Below, piece after piece: positions 1 through 8,731 of a stretch of DNA of 64,000 nt. The stretch comes from Fontibacillus phaseoli (lineage in GTDB: Bacteria > Bacillota > Bacilli > Paenibacillales > Paenibacillaceae). Below the pieces are notes generated by a model. The model was given only the letters and a program-made list of their open reading frames with translations, was not told where the DNA came from and ran no database searches. Position 1 is the stretch's first letter. The number at the start of each line of letters is the position of its first letter. The position numbers and the translations under genes were made by a program. The stretch is taken from the NCBI RefSeq assembly GCF_003337355.1, contig NZ_QPJW01000001.1:682001-746000 (forward strand). Direction: 5' to 3'.

Positions 1-124
1 ATGACTTTGGTATCAATTTTGTAACCTTTATGGAAAAGGGTGTAAAAAAAGAGCGAAACTTCGAATTCCCTCGTGCGTCTAATAAGGGCAATAGGGCGCA
101 AACGCCGCTTCCCATGAAAACAAT

Positions 125-170
125 CTGTGGAAACCTCTCACGGAATGTATGGGTTTTCACAGGTTTTTTT
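125..170 (+). terminator. Intrinsic terminator-like hairpin
   Basis: An 11-bp stem pairs 125-135 with 152-162 (one G-U pair) and is followed by a run of seven T at 164-170. It could end a transcript from upstream of the window or attenuate the operon that starts at 407. The rest of 1-406 holds no gene or riboswitch that I recognise. Confidence 0.55.
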
Positions 171-406
171 CATGAAAACGAGGAAATGGCGGGGCAGGCA
201 TTATTTTTCCTTATTATGGGAAATGGACCCGATAATACTGACAGGTCCTGGAAAGGACCCAGAAACAAAACACTTCCATTAGCCTAGTTACATTATAGGT
301 TCGCTTGGTTAATGATAGAAGTAATTTGAGGAGTGGAGGTGTGAGGGGCCGTACTGATGATCGCCTGCATACAAAAAGATTAGCGAGGTGAAAAAATTAA
401 ATACCG

Positions 407-2626
407 ATGACAACATTAGCGCGAAAAAAACTGGCTATTTGGATTGGACTCGGAGCAGCCCTGATCGCCGGAGGCGTTTTTCTCGTAACCTTGATTCTGC
501 CTCCGTCCCACATTAGCTTCGCGACCTCCGATGGCGCAGAGATCAAATTCCAAACCTCGGGCGACCGGTTCATGGAATATGAGGGTGACGGGGTCTGGAA
601 CGAGATGTTCGTAAAAGGAGTAAACCTGGGCGCGACGGTTCCCGGACATTTCCCGGGGGAGTTTCCGCTTACGGAAGACGATTATGTACGCTGGTTTAAA
701 CAGATCGACGAGATGGGAGCCAACGTGATTCGTATTTACACGGTGCACAATCCGGTATTTTATAAGTCGCTGGTTAAATACAATCGGGATAAGGGAGAAG
801 ACCCGCTGTATTTCATGCAAGGAATCTGGTCTCCCGAGGAACAGTTGATTGAACTGAAGGATGCGTACAATCCGGGAATTAAACAAAAATTCCACAAGGA
901 GATTGAAAAAGCGGTTAAAGCGGTGTACGGCGATTTGAAGGCCGGAGCCGTTCAAGGAGAATCGGGAGGGAAATATACCGCCAACGCGGGACCTTACCTG
1001 ATGGGCTGGCACATCGGCACCGAATGGGACCCAGAAATGGTAGACAACACGAACAAGGTGCATGCGGGAACGGAGCCATATCAAGGCAAACACTTTGCTG
1101 CTACCGCGGAAGCGAGTCCGTTCGAGAGCTGGCTTGCGGAGCTGGTCGACCAGACGGCAACACAGGAACGAGCCTACGGCTGGGAGCATCCAATCACATT
1201 TACGAACTGGGTGACCACCGACGTGTTGGAGCATCCCGGCGAACCGCTCTTCGAAGAAGATATGGCGAGCGTCGATGCCACCCATATCGAGCCGGTGGAC
1301 TGGGAGGCTGGGTATTTTGCCGCGTATCATGTGTATCCTTATTATCCGGATTTCTTTCATCTGGACAAAACGCTGGAAAGTATCCCGGACGGGAATAACG
1401 ATTACAACACGTACAAAGCTTACTTGAAAAAGCTGAAGGCTTATTACAAAGATATTCCGGTCATGGTGACGGAATACGGGGTTCCTTCTTCACTCGGCGT
1501 ATCCCACCTCGGCCGAGGCGGCCGCAACCAGGGCGGACACAGCGAGCAGGAACAAGGGGAGATCGATGTATCGCTCACCCGGGACATCTATGACGAAGGC
1601 TACGCGGGAGCGATCCTGTTCATGTGGCAGGATGAATGGTTCAAGAAGACGTGGAATACGATGCGCTTCGAGATTCCGGAAGATCGCCGTTCCTACTGGC
1701 TGAACGTGCTGACGAACGAGAAGCTGTTCGGCATTCTCTCCATGGGTCCGGGCAAGGAAGATCAAATTACGATCGACGGCAAGCTGGAGGATTGGGATGC
1801 TTTGGCCGAAGGAGAAGTGAAGTCGTGGGATAATCCTTCGCCCGGAATGAAGCGTCTGCGCGTCACGCATGACGAAGCTTACGTTTATGTGGGGCTCACG
1901 CTGGATGAGCCGTTCGATCCGGCCAAGCGGGAACTCTATCTTGGCAGCGATATTCTGTCCGGCGGAGATCAGCCCAAGACCGAGCTTCCCGGCAAGACGC
2001 TGAGCGACGGCCTGGAAAATCTGATCGTGATCGGCAGCGACGAGGAGACTCAGGTTAAAGCGGCCCCTACGTATGATTTTCACCGCCGCCTGTACGGTCA
2101 GTACGGATACTGGATGCTTGACGAGCAAACCGAGGAGCAGAAGGTTCAGTTTCAACCGTGGAAGCTGGCTGTCAGCTTGACGATGACGCCGCCGGATACC
2201 CGGTTTGCCCAACCGTTTAAAGATATGACGGTCGGAAAACTGGTACGGGGGACATCGGACCGCGAAAGCGAGAATTTCAACTCGCTGACTTCATGGCAAT
2301 ACAGCGGCAATGAGGTAGAGCTACGCATTCCATGGATGCTGCTGGGATTTGCCGATCCTAGTTCGCTGCAGGTGATCGATTACGGACCGTTGAAAAAGGA
2401 CCGCAGCTTCACCACCGAAAAAACGTCGGGAATCACATTTGTTCCCTGGATGGTCGAGCGCGGCAGCGGCGAAGTATCCTGGCCCGGCGACACCGGGACG
2501 CTGGATCTGGCAACCCAGCCGAAATACACCTGGTCCCCATGGGAGACCGTCAAGTATACCGAGCACCTGAAGGCGGGCTACTATGCTTTGAAGGATTACT
2601 ATGCAAGCTTGCCGGATCGTAGATAG
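407..2626 (+). CDS. Membrane-anchored clan-A glycoside hydrolase-like protein
   Basis: A 739-residue protein with one N-terminal membrane anchor (about residues 9-31), so it probably acts outside the membrane. Residues about 65-400 read as a TIM-barrel glycosidase: the GVNLGATVPG strand, GANVIRIYT, an acid/base-like HIGTEWDP (Glu206) and a nucleophile-like VTEYG (Glu356). Both glutamates are present, so it may be active. From about residue 450 an IDGKLEDWDAL segment resembles a CBM9/DOMON-like sugar-binding domain. It is the first gene of an operon with a GT2 synthase, suggesting trimming, release or remodelling of the polymer. The ATG at 407 has a weak GAGGTG about 16 bases upstream; no better in-frame start is visible. 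The exact GH family is not assignable by eye. Confidence 0.75.
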   Translation: MTTLARKKLAIWIGLGAALIAGGVFLVTLILPPSHISFATSDGAEIKFQTSGDRFMEYEGDGVWNEMFVKGVNLGATVPGHFPGEFPLTEDDYVRWFKQIDEMGANVIRIYTVHNPVFYKSLVKYNRDKGEDPLYFMQGIWSPEEQLIELKDAYNPGIKQKFHKEIEKAVKAVYGDLKAGAVQGESGGKYTANAGPYLMGWHIGTEWDPEMVDNTNKVHAGTEPYQGKHFAATAEASPFESWLAELVDQTATQERAYGWEHPITFTNWVTTDVLEHPGEPLFEEDMASVDATHIEPVDWEAGYFAAYHVYPYYPDFFHLDKTLESIPDGNNDYNTYKAYLKKLKAYYKDIPVMVTEYGVPSSLGVSHLGRGGRNQGGHSEQEQGEIDVSLTRDIYDEGYAGAILFMWQDEWFKKTWNTMRFEIPEDRRSYWLNVLTNEKLFGILSMGPGKEDQITIDGKLEDWDALAEGEVKSWDNPSPGMKRLRVTHDEAYVYVGLTLDEPFDPAKRELYLGSDILSGGDQPKTELPGKTLSDGLENLIVIGSDEETQVKAAPTYDFHRRLYGQYGYWMLDEQTEEQKVQFQPWKLAVSLTMTPPDTRFAQPFKDMTVGKLVRGTSDRESENFNSLTSWQYSGNEVELRIPWMLLGFADPSSLQVIDYGPLKKDRSFTTEKTSGITFVPWMVERGSGEVSWPGDTGTLDLATQPKYTWSPWETVKYTEHLKAGYYALKDYYASLPDRR

Positions 2627-2698
2627 ATCCGCTCGCGGTAATCTTGTCCGAAAATGGGACGCTTTTGTGCAAGTATCAGGGAGGAGGAAATTTTCTTT

Positions 2699-3889
2699 AT
2701 GGACTCGCATCTTACCGTGGCAATTTATTTTATTTACATTTGCCTCGGATTGATTGGGGCAGGGATGCTGCTGCTGTTCTGGTTTAGAATCAGGGCGCTC
2801 GGCATCGCGAAGAAGACACAGATGTATCTACAAAAACATCAGAACTATTTCATATTTGTCCAGACGCATTTGAACGGAGCCGCTGAATTGCAGTTGCCGC
2901 CGGGTAAACTGACGAAACTGGAACGGCGGGTGATTCAGCAGAAACTGATTGAATGGATCGAACAATTCAAGGGCGATCTTCGCGACAAGCTGGTCAAGCT
3001 CTGTCATGACGCGGGCTTTGTGCGTGACGACATTAAATTATTGGACAGCTTGTTCTACGGCCGGCGGATTTCGGCGGCGTACCGCCTCGGCGGCATGCGG
3101 GCGGCGGAAGCCGTGCCGAGAATGCTGCTGATGATGGAGAAGCAGAAGTACAGTCCGCTGACGATCGTCATCGCCCGCGCTATCGCCAAGAGCGCGGAAC
3201 GCGGAGATCAGCTCAAGGAAATGCTACATCATCTGCTCCGGCACGGCAAGCCTATTCACAATATGGCCGCCGATATCGTTATGGAGACGGGACTGGATGC
3301 AAGCCGCTTGCTGCTGAAATTGCTGGAAGACGAGAATCCGGACTTCGTGAAGGTGGCGCTCGTCGCCATGTGGGGTCAGGCGGTGCCCGAGGTCGTTCCT
3401 GCGCTCGACCGGCTGGTCGGCGCGGAAGAAGATGTACGGGCGGAAGCCGTGAAGCTGTATTTAAGTTCCAATCCCGTGCTGAAGGATGAAACGATCGCCG
3501 AATTGATGGCTAATCCGGACTCTGAAATTCGGGCGGAGGTGGCCAAAACGTTGGGGAATATGCATGCGGCTGGCAGCATCCCGCTGCTGCGCACAGCCTT
3601 GAAAGACCAGAACTGGCGGGTGCGAAATAATAGCGCCGAAAGTCTGGCGAAGCTGGGTGACACGGGGTTTGAAGTGCTGTGCCAGGTGGCCAAGCACGGG
3701 TCCGGGATCGAGCGGGAAACCGCCCTGCACCATATCGAGAAGACGATGCTCGAGGAAAGCGAACACCAAAAGCTCGACCAGATGGTGGCCTACAACAAAA
3801 AGAAGCTCCTGTACGAGCGGTATTTCGGAGTTTCCGAAAGCAAGCCGGTTCGACAGGTCGCAGCGGTCGGAGGGGATTACACTGCTTAG
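2699..3889 (+). CDS. Membrane-anchored HEAT-repeat protein
   Basis: A 396-residue protein with one N-terminal membrane helix (about residues 6-28) followed by a soluble alpha-helical solenoid. Degenerate repeats of about 30 residues are visible, for example PEVVPALDRLVGAEEDVRAE, NPDSEIRAEVAKTLGN and DQNWRVRNNSAESLAKLGD, typical of HEAT/PBS-lyase-like repeats. No catalytic motif is seen. Such repeats usually build protein-protein scaffolds, so a role as partner of the GT2 synthase encoded immediately downstream is inferred. The ATG at 2699 follows a strong GGGAGGAGG; the in-frame ATG at 2654 lacks one. Its end overlaps the probable start of the synthase gene, suggesting translational coupling. 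Confidence 0.8.
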   Translation: MDSHLTVAIYFIYICLGLIGAGMLLLFWFRIRALGIAKKTQMYLQKHQNYFIFVQTHLNGAAELQLPPGKLTKLERRVIQQKLIEWIEQFKGDLRDKLVKLCHDAGFVRDDIKLLDSLFYGRRISAAYRLGGMRAAEAVPRMLLMMEKQKYSPLTIVIARAIAKSAERGDQLKEMLHHLLRHGKPIHNMAADIVMETGLDASRLLLKLLEDENPDFVKVALVAMWGQAVPEVVPALDRLVGAEEDVRAEAVKLYLSSNPVLKDETIAELMANPDSEIRAEVAKTLGNMHAAGSIPLLRTALKDQNWRVRNNSAESLAKLGDTGFEVLCQVAKHGSGIERETALHHIEKTMLEESEHQKLDQMVAYNKKKLLYERYFGVSESKPVRQVAAVGGDYTA

Positions 3890-5309
3890 GGATATTTTAC
3901 TCATTTACGGCCTGTTTGCGACTTACTATGTAATGAGCGTAAATGTAATTTATTTTTCGATTATGACGTTTTCATTCCGCAATATTTTGACGATTTTCCG
4001 CCGGGCCGCTTACTCCAAGTTCAACACGCTGTCCGGTTCGGAACTTGTCCCGTCGATCTCGCTGCTGGTTCCGGCATACAACGAGGAAGTGACGGTCATC
4101 GAGAACGTAAAATGTTTGCTGACGCTGAATTATCCGACCTATGAGGTCATCGTGATCAATGATGGCTCGAGCGACGATACGCTTGGCGTACTCCGAAGGG
4201 AATTCGGACTGGAACCGTTGCCGAATCCGGAAATGAGAAACTCGATCGACTGCCAGCCGATTAATTCGGTTTACTACAATCCTCAGTATCCGCATCTGTA
4301 TGTAATTGATAAACCGAACGGCGGTAAGGCGGATTCGTTGAATGCGGGAATCAACCTGTCGCATTATCCGCTCATTTCTTCAATCGATGCGGATTCGTTG
4401 CTGGAGAAGGACGCATTGATCCGAATGGCCCGCATGTACATGGAAAATCCGGAAGAAACCGTCGCGATCGGCGGAGACGTGCGGATTGCCAATGGCTGCG
4501 TCATCGAAAACGGTGCGGTCAAGGAAATATCGCTGCCGCGCAAAATGTGGCCGATGTTTCAGGCTGTAGAGTATCTTAAGGCATTCCTTGGCGGACGGAT
4601 CGGCTGGAGTTCGATCAACGGGTTGATCATCGTTTCGGGTGCCTTCGGCTTGTTCCGCAAAGACTACGTGATCGCGGTCGGCGGTTACCGGGGAGGTTAC
4701 CCCGGCGAAGATATGAACATCATCATCAAGCTGCACCGCTATATGCTGGAGAACAAGCTAAAGTACCGGATCGCATTTTGTCCGGAAGCGGTATGCTGGA
4801 CGCAAGCGCCGGATTCGTACCGCATTCTTTCCAACCAGCGTAAACGCTGGGGCCGCGGAAATCTGAAGAATATGATCGAGAATTACGACATGGCTTTTAA
4901 TCCGAAGTACAAAGTGATGGGGATGCTCACGATGCCTTACAACATTATTTTTGAGGCGCTGAACCCTTACTTTAAAATTACAGGGCTACTCGCCCTGATT
5001 GGATATACAATGCTCGATATGACCCATTGGCAGGTGCTGGTGGTATTCTGGCTGATCAATTTCCTCAGCGGTTATTTGCTTAGCATCGGGGCGCTGCTTC
5101 TGGAAGAGATCGCGTTCAAACGGTTCAGCAAAATATCAGATCTGACCCGCATGATGTTCTATTCCGCGTTTAAGTTTTTCGGATATGCCCAACTTGGCGG
5201 GCTATGGCGCATTCAGGGGCATATTCAATATTTGCGCAACAACAACTCCTGGGGAACGATGACCCGGCAAAGTTGGCAAGAGAAAAGCGGCAACGCTAAA
5301 TCGGCTTAG
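3882..5309 (+). CDS. Processive family 2 glycosyltransferase (polysaccharide synthase)
   Basis: About 475 residues: an N-terminal membrane helix, a cytosolic GT-A domain, and several C-terminal membrane helices from about residue 355. Visible motifs are LLVPAYNEE (nucleotide binding), DAD at 169-171 (metal/UDP), GED at 275-277 (catalytic base region) and QRKRW at 319-323, the Q(Q/R)xRW signature of processive synthases such as hyaluronan, chitin and cellulose synthases. It probably polymerises and translocates a polysaccharide from UDP-sugars. The frame is open back to 3657, but that part lies inside the HEAT gene. The best start is a CTG at 3882 (or ATT at 3876) behind GGAGGGG. An ATG at 3933 would cut the first membrane helix. 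The polymer is unknown; the neighbouring dehydrogenase suggests a uronic acid component. Confidence 0.85.
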   Translation: MLRDILLIYGLFATYYVMSVNVIYFSIMTFSFRNILTIFRRAAYSKFNTLSGSELVPSISLLVPAYNEEVTVIENVKCLLTLNYPTYEVIVINDGSSDDTLGVLRREFGLEPLPNPEMRNSIDCQPINSVYYNPQYPHLYVIDKPNGGKADSLNAGINLSHYPLISSIDADSLLEKDALIRMARMYMENPEETVAIGGDVRIANGCVIENGAVKEISLPRKMWPMFQAVEYLKAFLGGRIGWSSINGLIIVSGAFGLFRKDYVIAVGGYRGGYPGEDMNIIIKLHRYMLENKLKYRIAFCPEAVCWTQAPDSYRILSNQRKRWGRGNLKNMIENYDMAFNPKYKVMGMLTMPYNIIFEALNPYFKITGLLALIGYTMLDMTHWQVLVVFWLINFLSGYLLSIGALLLEEIAFKRFSKISDLTRMMFYSAFKFFGYAQLGGLWRIQGHIQYLRNNNSWGTMTRQSWQEKSGNAKSA

Positions 5310-5413
5310 CCCGATTCTCGATTTGCTGACGGGAAGGGAGTTGATAGGCAAGGAAGTACGGCCAAGCCCAGGGCCGAATAAATTTTAAACCATAATTGAG
5401 GAAGGCGGGATAA

Positions 5414-6223
5414 ATGATGCCAAATACGACATTGCAAAGTCAGCGGGAACAGTCCAGCGTATATCTGGATATTGAGCAAAGCGTGAAGGAAACGACATTT
5501 GAAACCAGCGGGGTTCTGTTCATTTCTTGTGCAGGTGGACCATCCTATTTGGAAACGCAAGTGCGTGGCATCTTGGAATCCCAACCGGGGTTAACTTTTA
5601 AAATTTGGAGCGGGGAAGAACCGGGAAGCCTGTTCGTTCTTCTGCCGGGCCAAAGTCTGGATGCCGTTCATTTTCAAGGGCTGCTGCTAAAACAGCGGCT
5701 GCAGGAAATCGTCGCCGATTTTGATCCGCGGATGACTCTCGCCAGTTTTCAGGGGCAGGAAGAGCTTACGCAGCAGGTGCTCATAAAGATGGAGGATTCC
5801 GTTAACCACCAGGCGTCCGGCGAAATTCATATTTTTTCAAAAGACGACATTCAGACTTCGCGGAGCCGTATCCTGATCGTCGAAGGGGATGCTACGGTAC
5901 GCGAGTTTTTGGAAATCCGCCTGCAAATGCAAGGCTATGAAACGACGGTGGCCGACAACGGACTCTCCGCCCTGGAATTGATTGAATCCTGGAAACCTGA
6001 TCTGGTGCTTACGGAACTAAATCTGTATGGCATTGACGGCCTTCCTTATATTCATCATATTCAACGGCTTGATGTTGACGAGGTCCCGAAAATCGTAGTT
6101 TTAACGGAGCAACGGGTGGAGCAGACGATCAGCCTGTGCTTCCAAAACGGAGTTGACGATTACATTACCAAGCCGTTTTCGCCGGTCGAACTGGATGCCC
6201 GGATCCGTCGTTGCATTCACTAA
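5414..6223 (+). CDS. Degenerate response regulator (pseudo-receiver) of the EPS operon
   Basis: A 269-residue soluble protein. Residues about 151-269 form a CheY-like receiver: LIVEGDA (acidic Glu157/Asp159), switch Thr231, ITKPFSP with conserved Lys253. The phospho-acceptor position in DLVLTELNLYGIDG is Glu201 instead of Asp, so normal phosphorylation is unlikely and the domain may be locked in an active-like state. The N-terminal 130 residues are not a recognised output domain; FVLLPGQSLDAVHFQ followed by a basic helix faintly resembles the second half of a GGDEF domain, which is speculative. It sits between the synthase and dehydrogenase genes, so it is probably an allosteric or scaffolding regulator of synthesis rather than a DNA-binding protein. 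ATG at 5414 or 5417. Confidence 0.75.
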   Translation: MMPNTTLQSQREQSSVYLDIEQSVKETTFETSGVLFISCAGGPSYLETQVRGILESQPGLTFKIWSGEEPGSLFVLLPGQSLDAVHFQGLLLKQRLQEIVADFDPRMTLASFQGQEELTQQVLIKMEDSVNHQASGEIHIFSKDDIQTSRSRILIVEGDATVREFLEIRLQMQGYETTVADNGLSALELIESWKPDLVLTELNLYGIDGLPYIHHIQRLDVDEVPKIVVLTEQRVEQTISLCFQNGVDDYITKPFSPVELDARIRRCIH

Positions 6224-6268
6224 TTTCGATAAAAAATACACCCATACAGATAAACGGAGGTTGGAGCA

Positions 6269-7633
6269 GTGAATAAACAATATCGGACTTTACTAGAAGC
6301 CATCGAATCGAAAAACGCAGTGTTGGGAGTGGTTGGCCTTGGATATGTAGGCCTGCCGCTGGCCGTGGAGATGGTGAAACAGGGATTTAAGGTCGTGGGT
6401 ATCGATCTCGATGTTTCTAAAATTGACAGGATTCAACGCGGCGATTCCTATATTCACGATATTTCTAACGAAACCTTGGCCGAAGTAATGAGTTCCGGGC
6501 GGTTCAAGCCAACGACGGACTATGCTTCCTTGCGTGAGATTGACGCGATCAGCATCTGTGTTCCGACCCCGCTAAGCGAGAATCAGGATCCGGATACTTC
6601 CTACATCGTAACCGTTGTGGAGCAGATTAAACGCTATATGAAAAAAGGAATCCTGATTACTCTGGAGAGCACGACTTACCCGGGAACGACGGAAGAGTTG
6701 ATCCAGCAGGAACTGGAGCGCCTCGGCCATACCGTCGGGGAAGACTTCTTCCTCTGCTTCTCCCCGGAACGGGTTGATCCTTCAAACACTAAATTCAATA
6801 CGTTCAATACGCCGAAAGTGATCGGGGGAACAACGGAATCCTGCCTGGCCCTCGGCAATGCTCTTTATAGCAAATATGTCGAGACTGTCGTTCCGGTCAG
6901 CACTCCGAAGGTAGCGGAAATGTCCAAATTGCTGGAAAATACGTTCCGCAGCGTCAATATCGCTTTTATTAATGAAATGGCAATGATGTGCGACCGGATG
7001 GGCATCGACATCTGGGAAGTCATTGATGCGGCGAAAACGAAACCGTTTGGTTTCATGCCGTTTTATCCGGGACCGGGAATCGGCGGACACTGCATCCCGC
7101 TGGATCCGATGTACTTGTCCTGGAAAGCAAAAGGCTTTCGTTTTTACAGCCAGTTTATCGAGTTGGCGCAATCGACGAACGATAACATGCCTTACTATGT
7201 AGTCAACAAAACCTCCAAAATTTTGAACGAATATGCCAAGTCGATTAAGAAATCCAATATTCTTATTTTGGGCATGGCCTATAAACCGGATATCGGCGAT
7301 CTGCGCGAATCGCCGGCTCTGGAAGTGTATGAGCTTTACAAAGACAGCGGCGCAGCCGTGGAATACTATGATCCTTACGCAACGAGTTTCCGCGATAAAA
7401 ATGGAGTTACCGTGCAAAGCATGGAGTACGATTTGGACAAATTCAAATCGTATGACTGCATTGTGCTCGTGACGAATCACAGCAATCTCGACTACGGAGC
7501 CATCGCCCATTTAGGCGTGCCGATCGTCGATACGCGCAATGCGTTCCGGGATTTCCGGCAGCCGCATATTTACAAGATCGGCCATTCGGTACAGCATGTG
7601 GAACAGCAGGACGAGGCTCTGATCGTAGGCTAA
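6269..7633 (+). CDS. Nucleotide-sugar 6-dehydrogenase (UDP-GlcNAc/UDP-Glc type)
   Basis: A 454-residue NAD-dependent dehydrogenase that oxidises C6 of a UDP-sugar to the uronic acid. The Rossmann motif VGLGYVGLPLA lies near residue 19 and LESTTYPGTTEE near 131. The catalytic cysteine is Cys275 in GPGIGGHCIPLDP. The GGHCIPLDPMYLSWKA block is closer to the WbpA/TviB (UDP-GlcNAc or UDP-ManNAc) branch than to classic UDP-glucose dehydrogenases, so substrate is open. GTG start at 6269 behind CGGAGG. Its place after the GT2 synthase indicates that it supplies an acidic sugar precursor for the polymer made by this operon. Confidence 0.88.
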   Translation: MNKQYRTLLEAIESKNAVLGVVGLGYVGLPLAVEMVKQGFKVVGIDLDVSKIDRIQRGDSYIHDISNETLAEVMSSGRFKPTTDYASLREIDAISICVPTPLSENQDPDTSYIVTVVEQIKRYMKKGILITLESTTYPGTTEELIQQELERLGHTVGEDFFLCFSPERVDPSNTKFNTFNTPKVIGGTTESCLALGNALYSKYVETVVPVSTPKVAEMSKLLENTFRSVNIAFINEMAMMCDRMGIDIWEVIDAAKTKPFGFMPFYPGPGIGGHCIPLDPMYLSWKAKGFRFYSQFIELAQSTNDNMPYYVVNKTSKILNEYAKSIKKSNILILGMAYKPDIGDLRESPALEVYELYKDSGAAVEYYDPYATSFRDKNGVTVQSMEYDLDKFKSYDCIVLVTNHSNLDYGAIAHLGVPIVDTRNAFRDFRQPHIYKIGHSVQHVEQQDEALIVG

Positions 7634-7659
7634 CAATCCGAAAGAATGGGAGGCGACGA

Positions 7660-8577
7660 ATGAAGATCTGGAATATTCGGGTTGGGCGCAAGAAGCAGCT
7701 CTTCATCCTGTGTGGGGGAATAGCTCTGTTTCTTCTGCTTCTCGTCATCCGTCCTTCCTCCTCCGAAGCCAAGGCAACCTGGCTTTGGAATACGAAGTTG
7801 ATCCAGCAGCACAGTGAAGATATCGTTGCTTTTGCCAAAAAGCAGAGAGTGAAGATCATCTTTTTGCAAATCGGCGGAGACGTAAAGGAGGACAGCTACC
7901 GGAATTTTGTCCGGACCGCTTCCTCCTCGGGCATTGAGGTGCATGCGTTAAACGGAAAGCCGGAATGGGCGCTGCGCGAACACCGGCAGGAAGCCGGCGA
8001 CTTTCTCGATTGGGTTGAAAAATACAATGCAGAATCTCAGCCGGAGGAAAAATTCAGCGGAGTCCAATTCGACGTGGAGCCTTATTTGCTCGATGATTGG
8101 GAGAAGCGCCAGGCTTCTATAGTCAAAGAGTGGGTAGAGAACATCCATAGTTGGATCGAGGCGGGAAAAGACGGCGGTATCGAGGTTGGCGCCGCGGTTC
8201 CTTTCTGGCTGGACGGCATCGACTATCCCGGCGCGGACAAGAAAATTCCGCTGAACCGGTGGATGGTCGATAAATTCGATTATGTCGCCATCATGGCATA
8301 CCGCGATGAAGCGGGCAGAATTTATACGGCGGCCAAGGCAACCCTGGAGGAAGGGGATCGTCAGAACAAGGACGTTTGGGTCGGCGTAGAATTAGGCAAG
8401 AGCAAGGAAGGCCCCGGCGTGTCTTTTCACGGCAAATCATTTCATATTTTGACCGGGGAAATGAATAAGCTCGTAAGGCTGGTCAAGGGGCATTCTTCCT
8501 TTGCCGGCATCGCGATCCACAGCTATGAGCCGTGGCGTGACAAGCTGAGTCAGTGGGAACAGTCGCTAAAAAAATAA
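7660..8577 (+). CDS. Extracytoplasmic TIM-barrel glycosidase-like protein
   Basis: A 305-residue protein with an N-terminal hydrophobic segment (about 14-29) that may be a signal peptide or anchor, ending near an SEAKA sequence. The remainder looks like an alpha/beta barrel: KIIFLQIGGDV, GVQFDVEPYLLDDW (an acidic Asp/Glu pair on a strand, as in GH18-like folds), VGAAVPFWLDG, FDYVAIMAYRD and FAGIAIHSYEPW. I cannot name the family. As the last gene of the EPS-type operon, starting behind GGGAGGCG and followed by a terminator, it is probably an exported polymer-modifying or polymer-binding protein. Confidence 0.65.
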   Translation: MKIWNIRVGRKKQLFILCGGIALFLLLLVIRPSSSEAKATWLWNTKLIQQHSEDIVAFAKKQRVKIIFLQIGGDVKEDSYRNFVRTASSSGIEVHALNGKPEWALREHRQEAGDFLDWVEKYNAESQPEEKFSGVQFDVEPYLLDDWEKRQASIVKEWVENIHSWIEAGKDGGIEVGAAVPFWLDGIDYPGADKKIPLNRWMVDKFDYVAIMAYRDEAGRIYTAAKATLEEGDRQNKDVWVGVELGKSKEGPGVSFHGKSFHILTGEMNKLVRLVKGHSSFAGIAIHSYEPWRDKLSQWEQSLKK

Positions 8578-8586
8578 GCACAGCTG

Positions 8587-8625
8587 AAATACCCCCGGGC
8601 AGGAGAGTCCAGGGGTATTTCTTTA
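8587..8625 (+). terminator. Terminator of the EPS operon
   Basis: AAATACCCC pairs with GGGGTATTT at 8612-8620 and is followed by a T-rich stretch. It closes the operon 407-8577. Confidence 0.75.
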
Positions 8626-8683
8626 TATTGTAAGGCTGGGCCCGTTATTTAAAGCTGATTTAGAAGTTAGCTTCTTTTTTTGC

Positions 8684-8689
8684 TATAAT
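8684..8689 (+). promoter_or_regulatory. Likely -10 hexamer for the short Crp/Fnr gene
   Basis: A consensus TATAAT about 43 bases before the start codon at 8732. The -35 region is poor (TTTAGA-like near 8659), which would suit an activated promoter. Confidence 0.5.
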
Positions 8690-8731
8690 GATAGGTAACA
8701 GTGTAGTGTACATGGGGAATGGAGCGATAGA

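Noticed and set aside
30-287. Open frame of 85 codons at the left edge
   Set aside because: No ribosome site, low-complexity composition, no family resemblance, and it contains the terminator hairpin at 125-170.
171-406. Possible c-di-GMP riboswitch before the EPS operon
   Set aside because: I looked for the conserved GEMM core and tetraloop receptor and did not find them; only an unremarkable GGTCC/GGACC hairpin is present.
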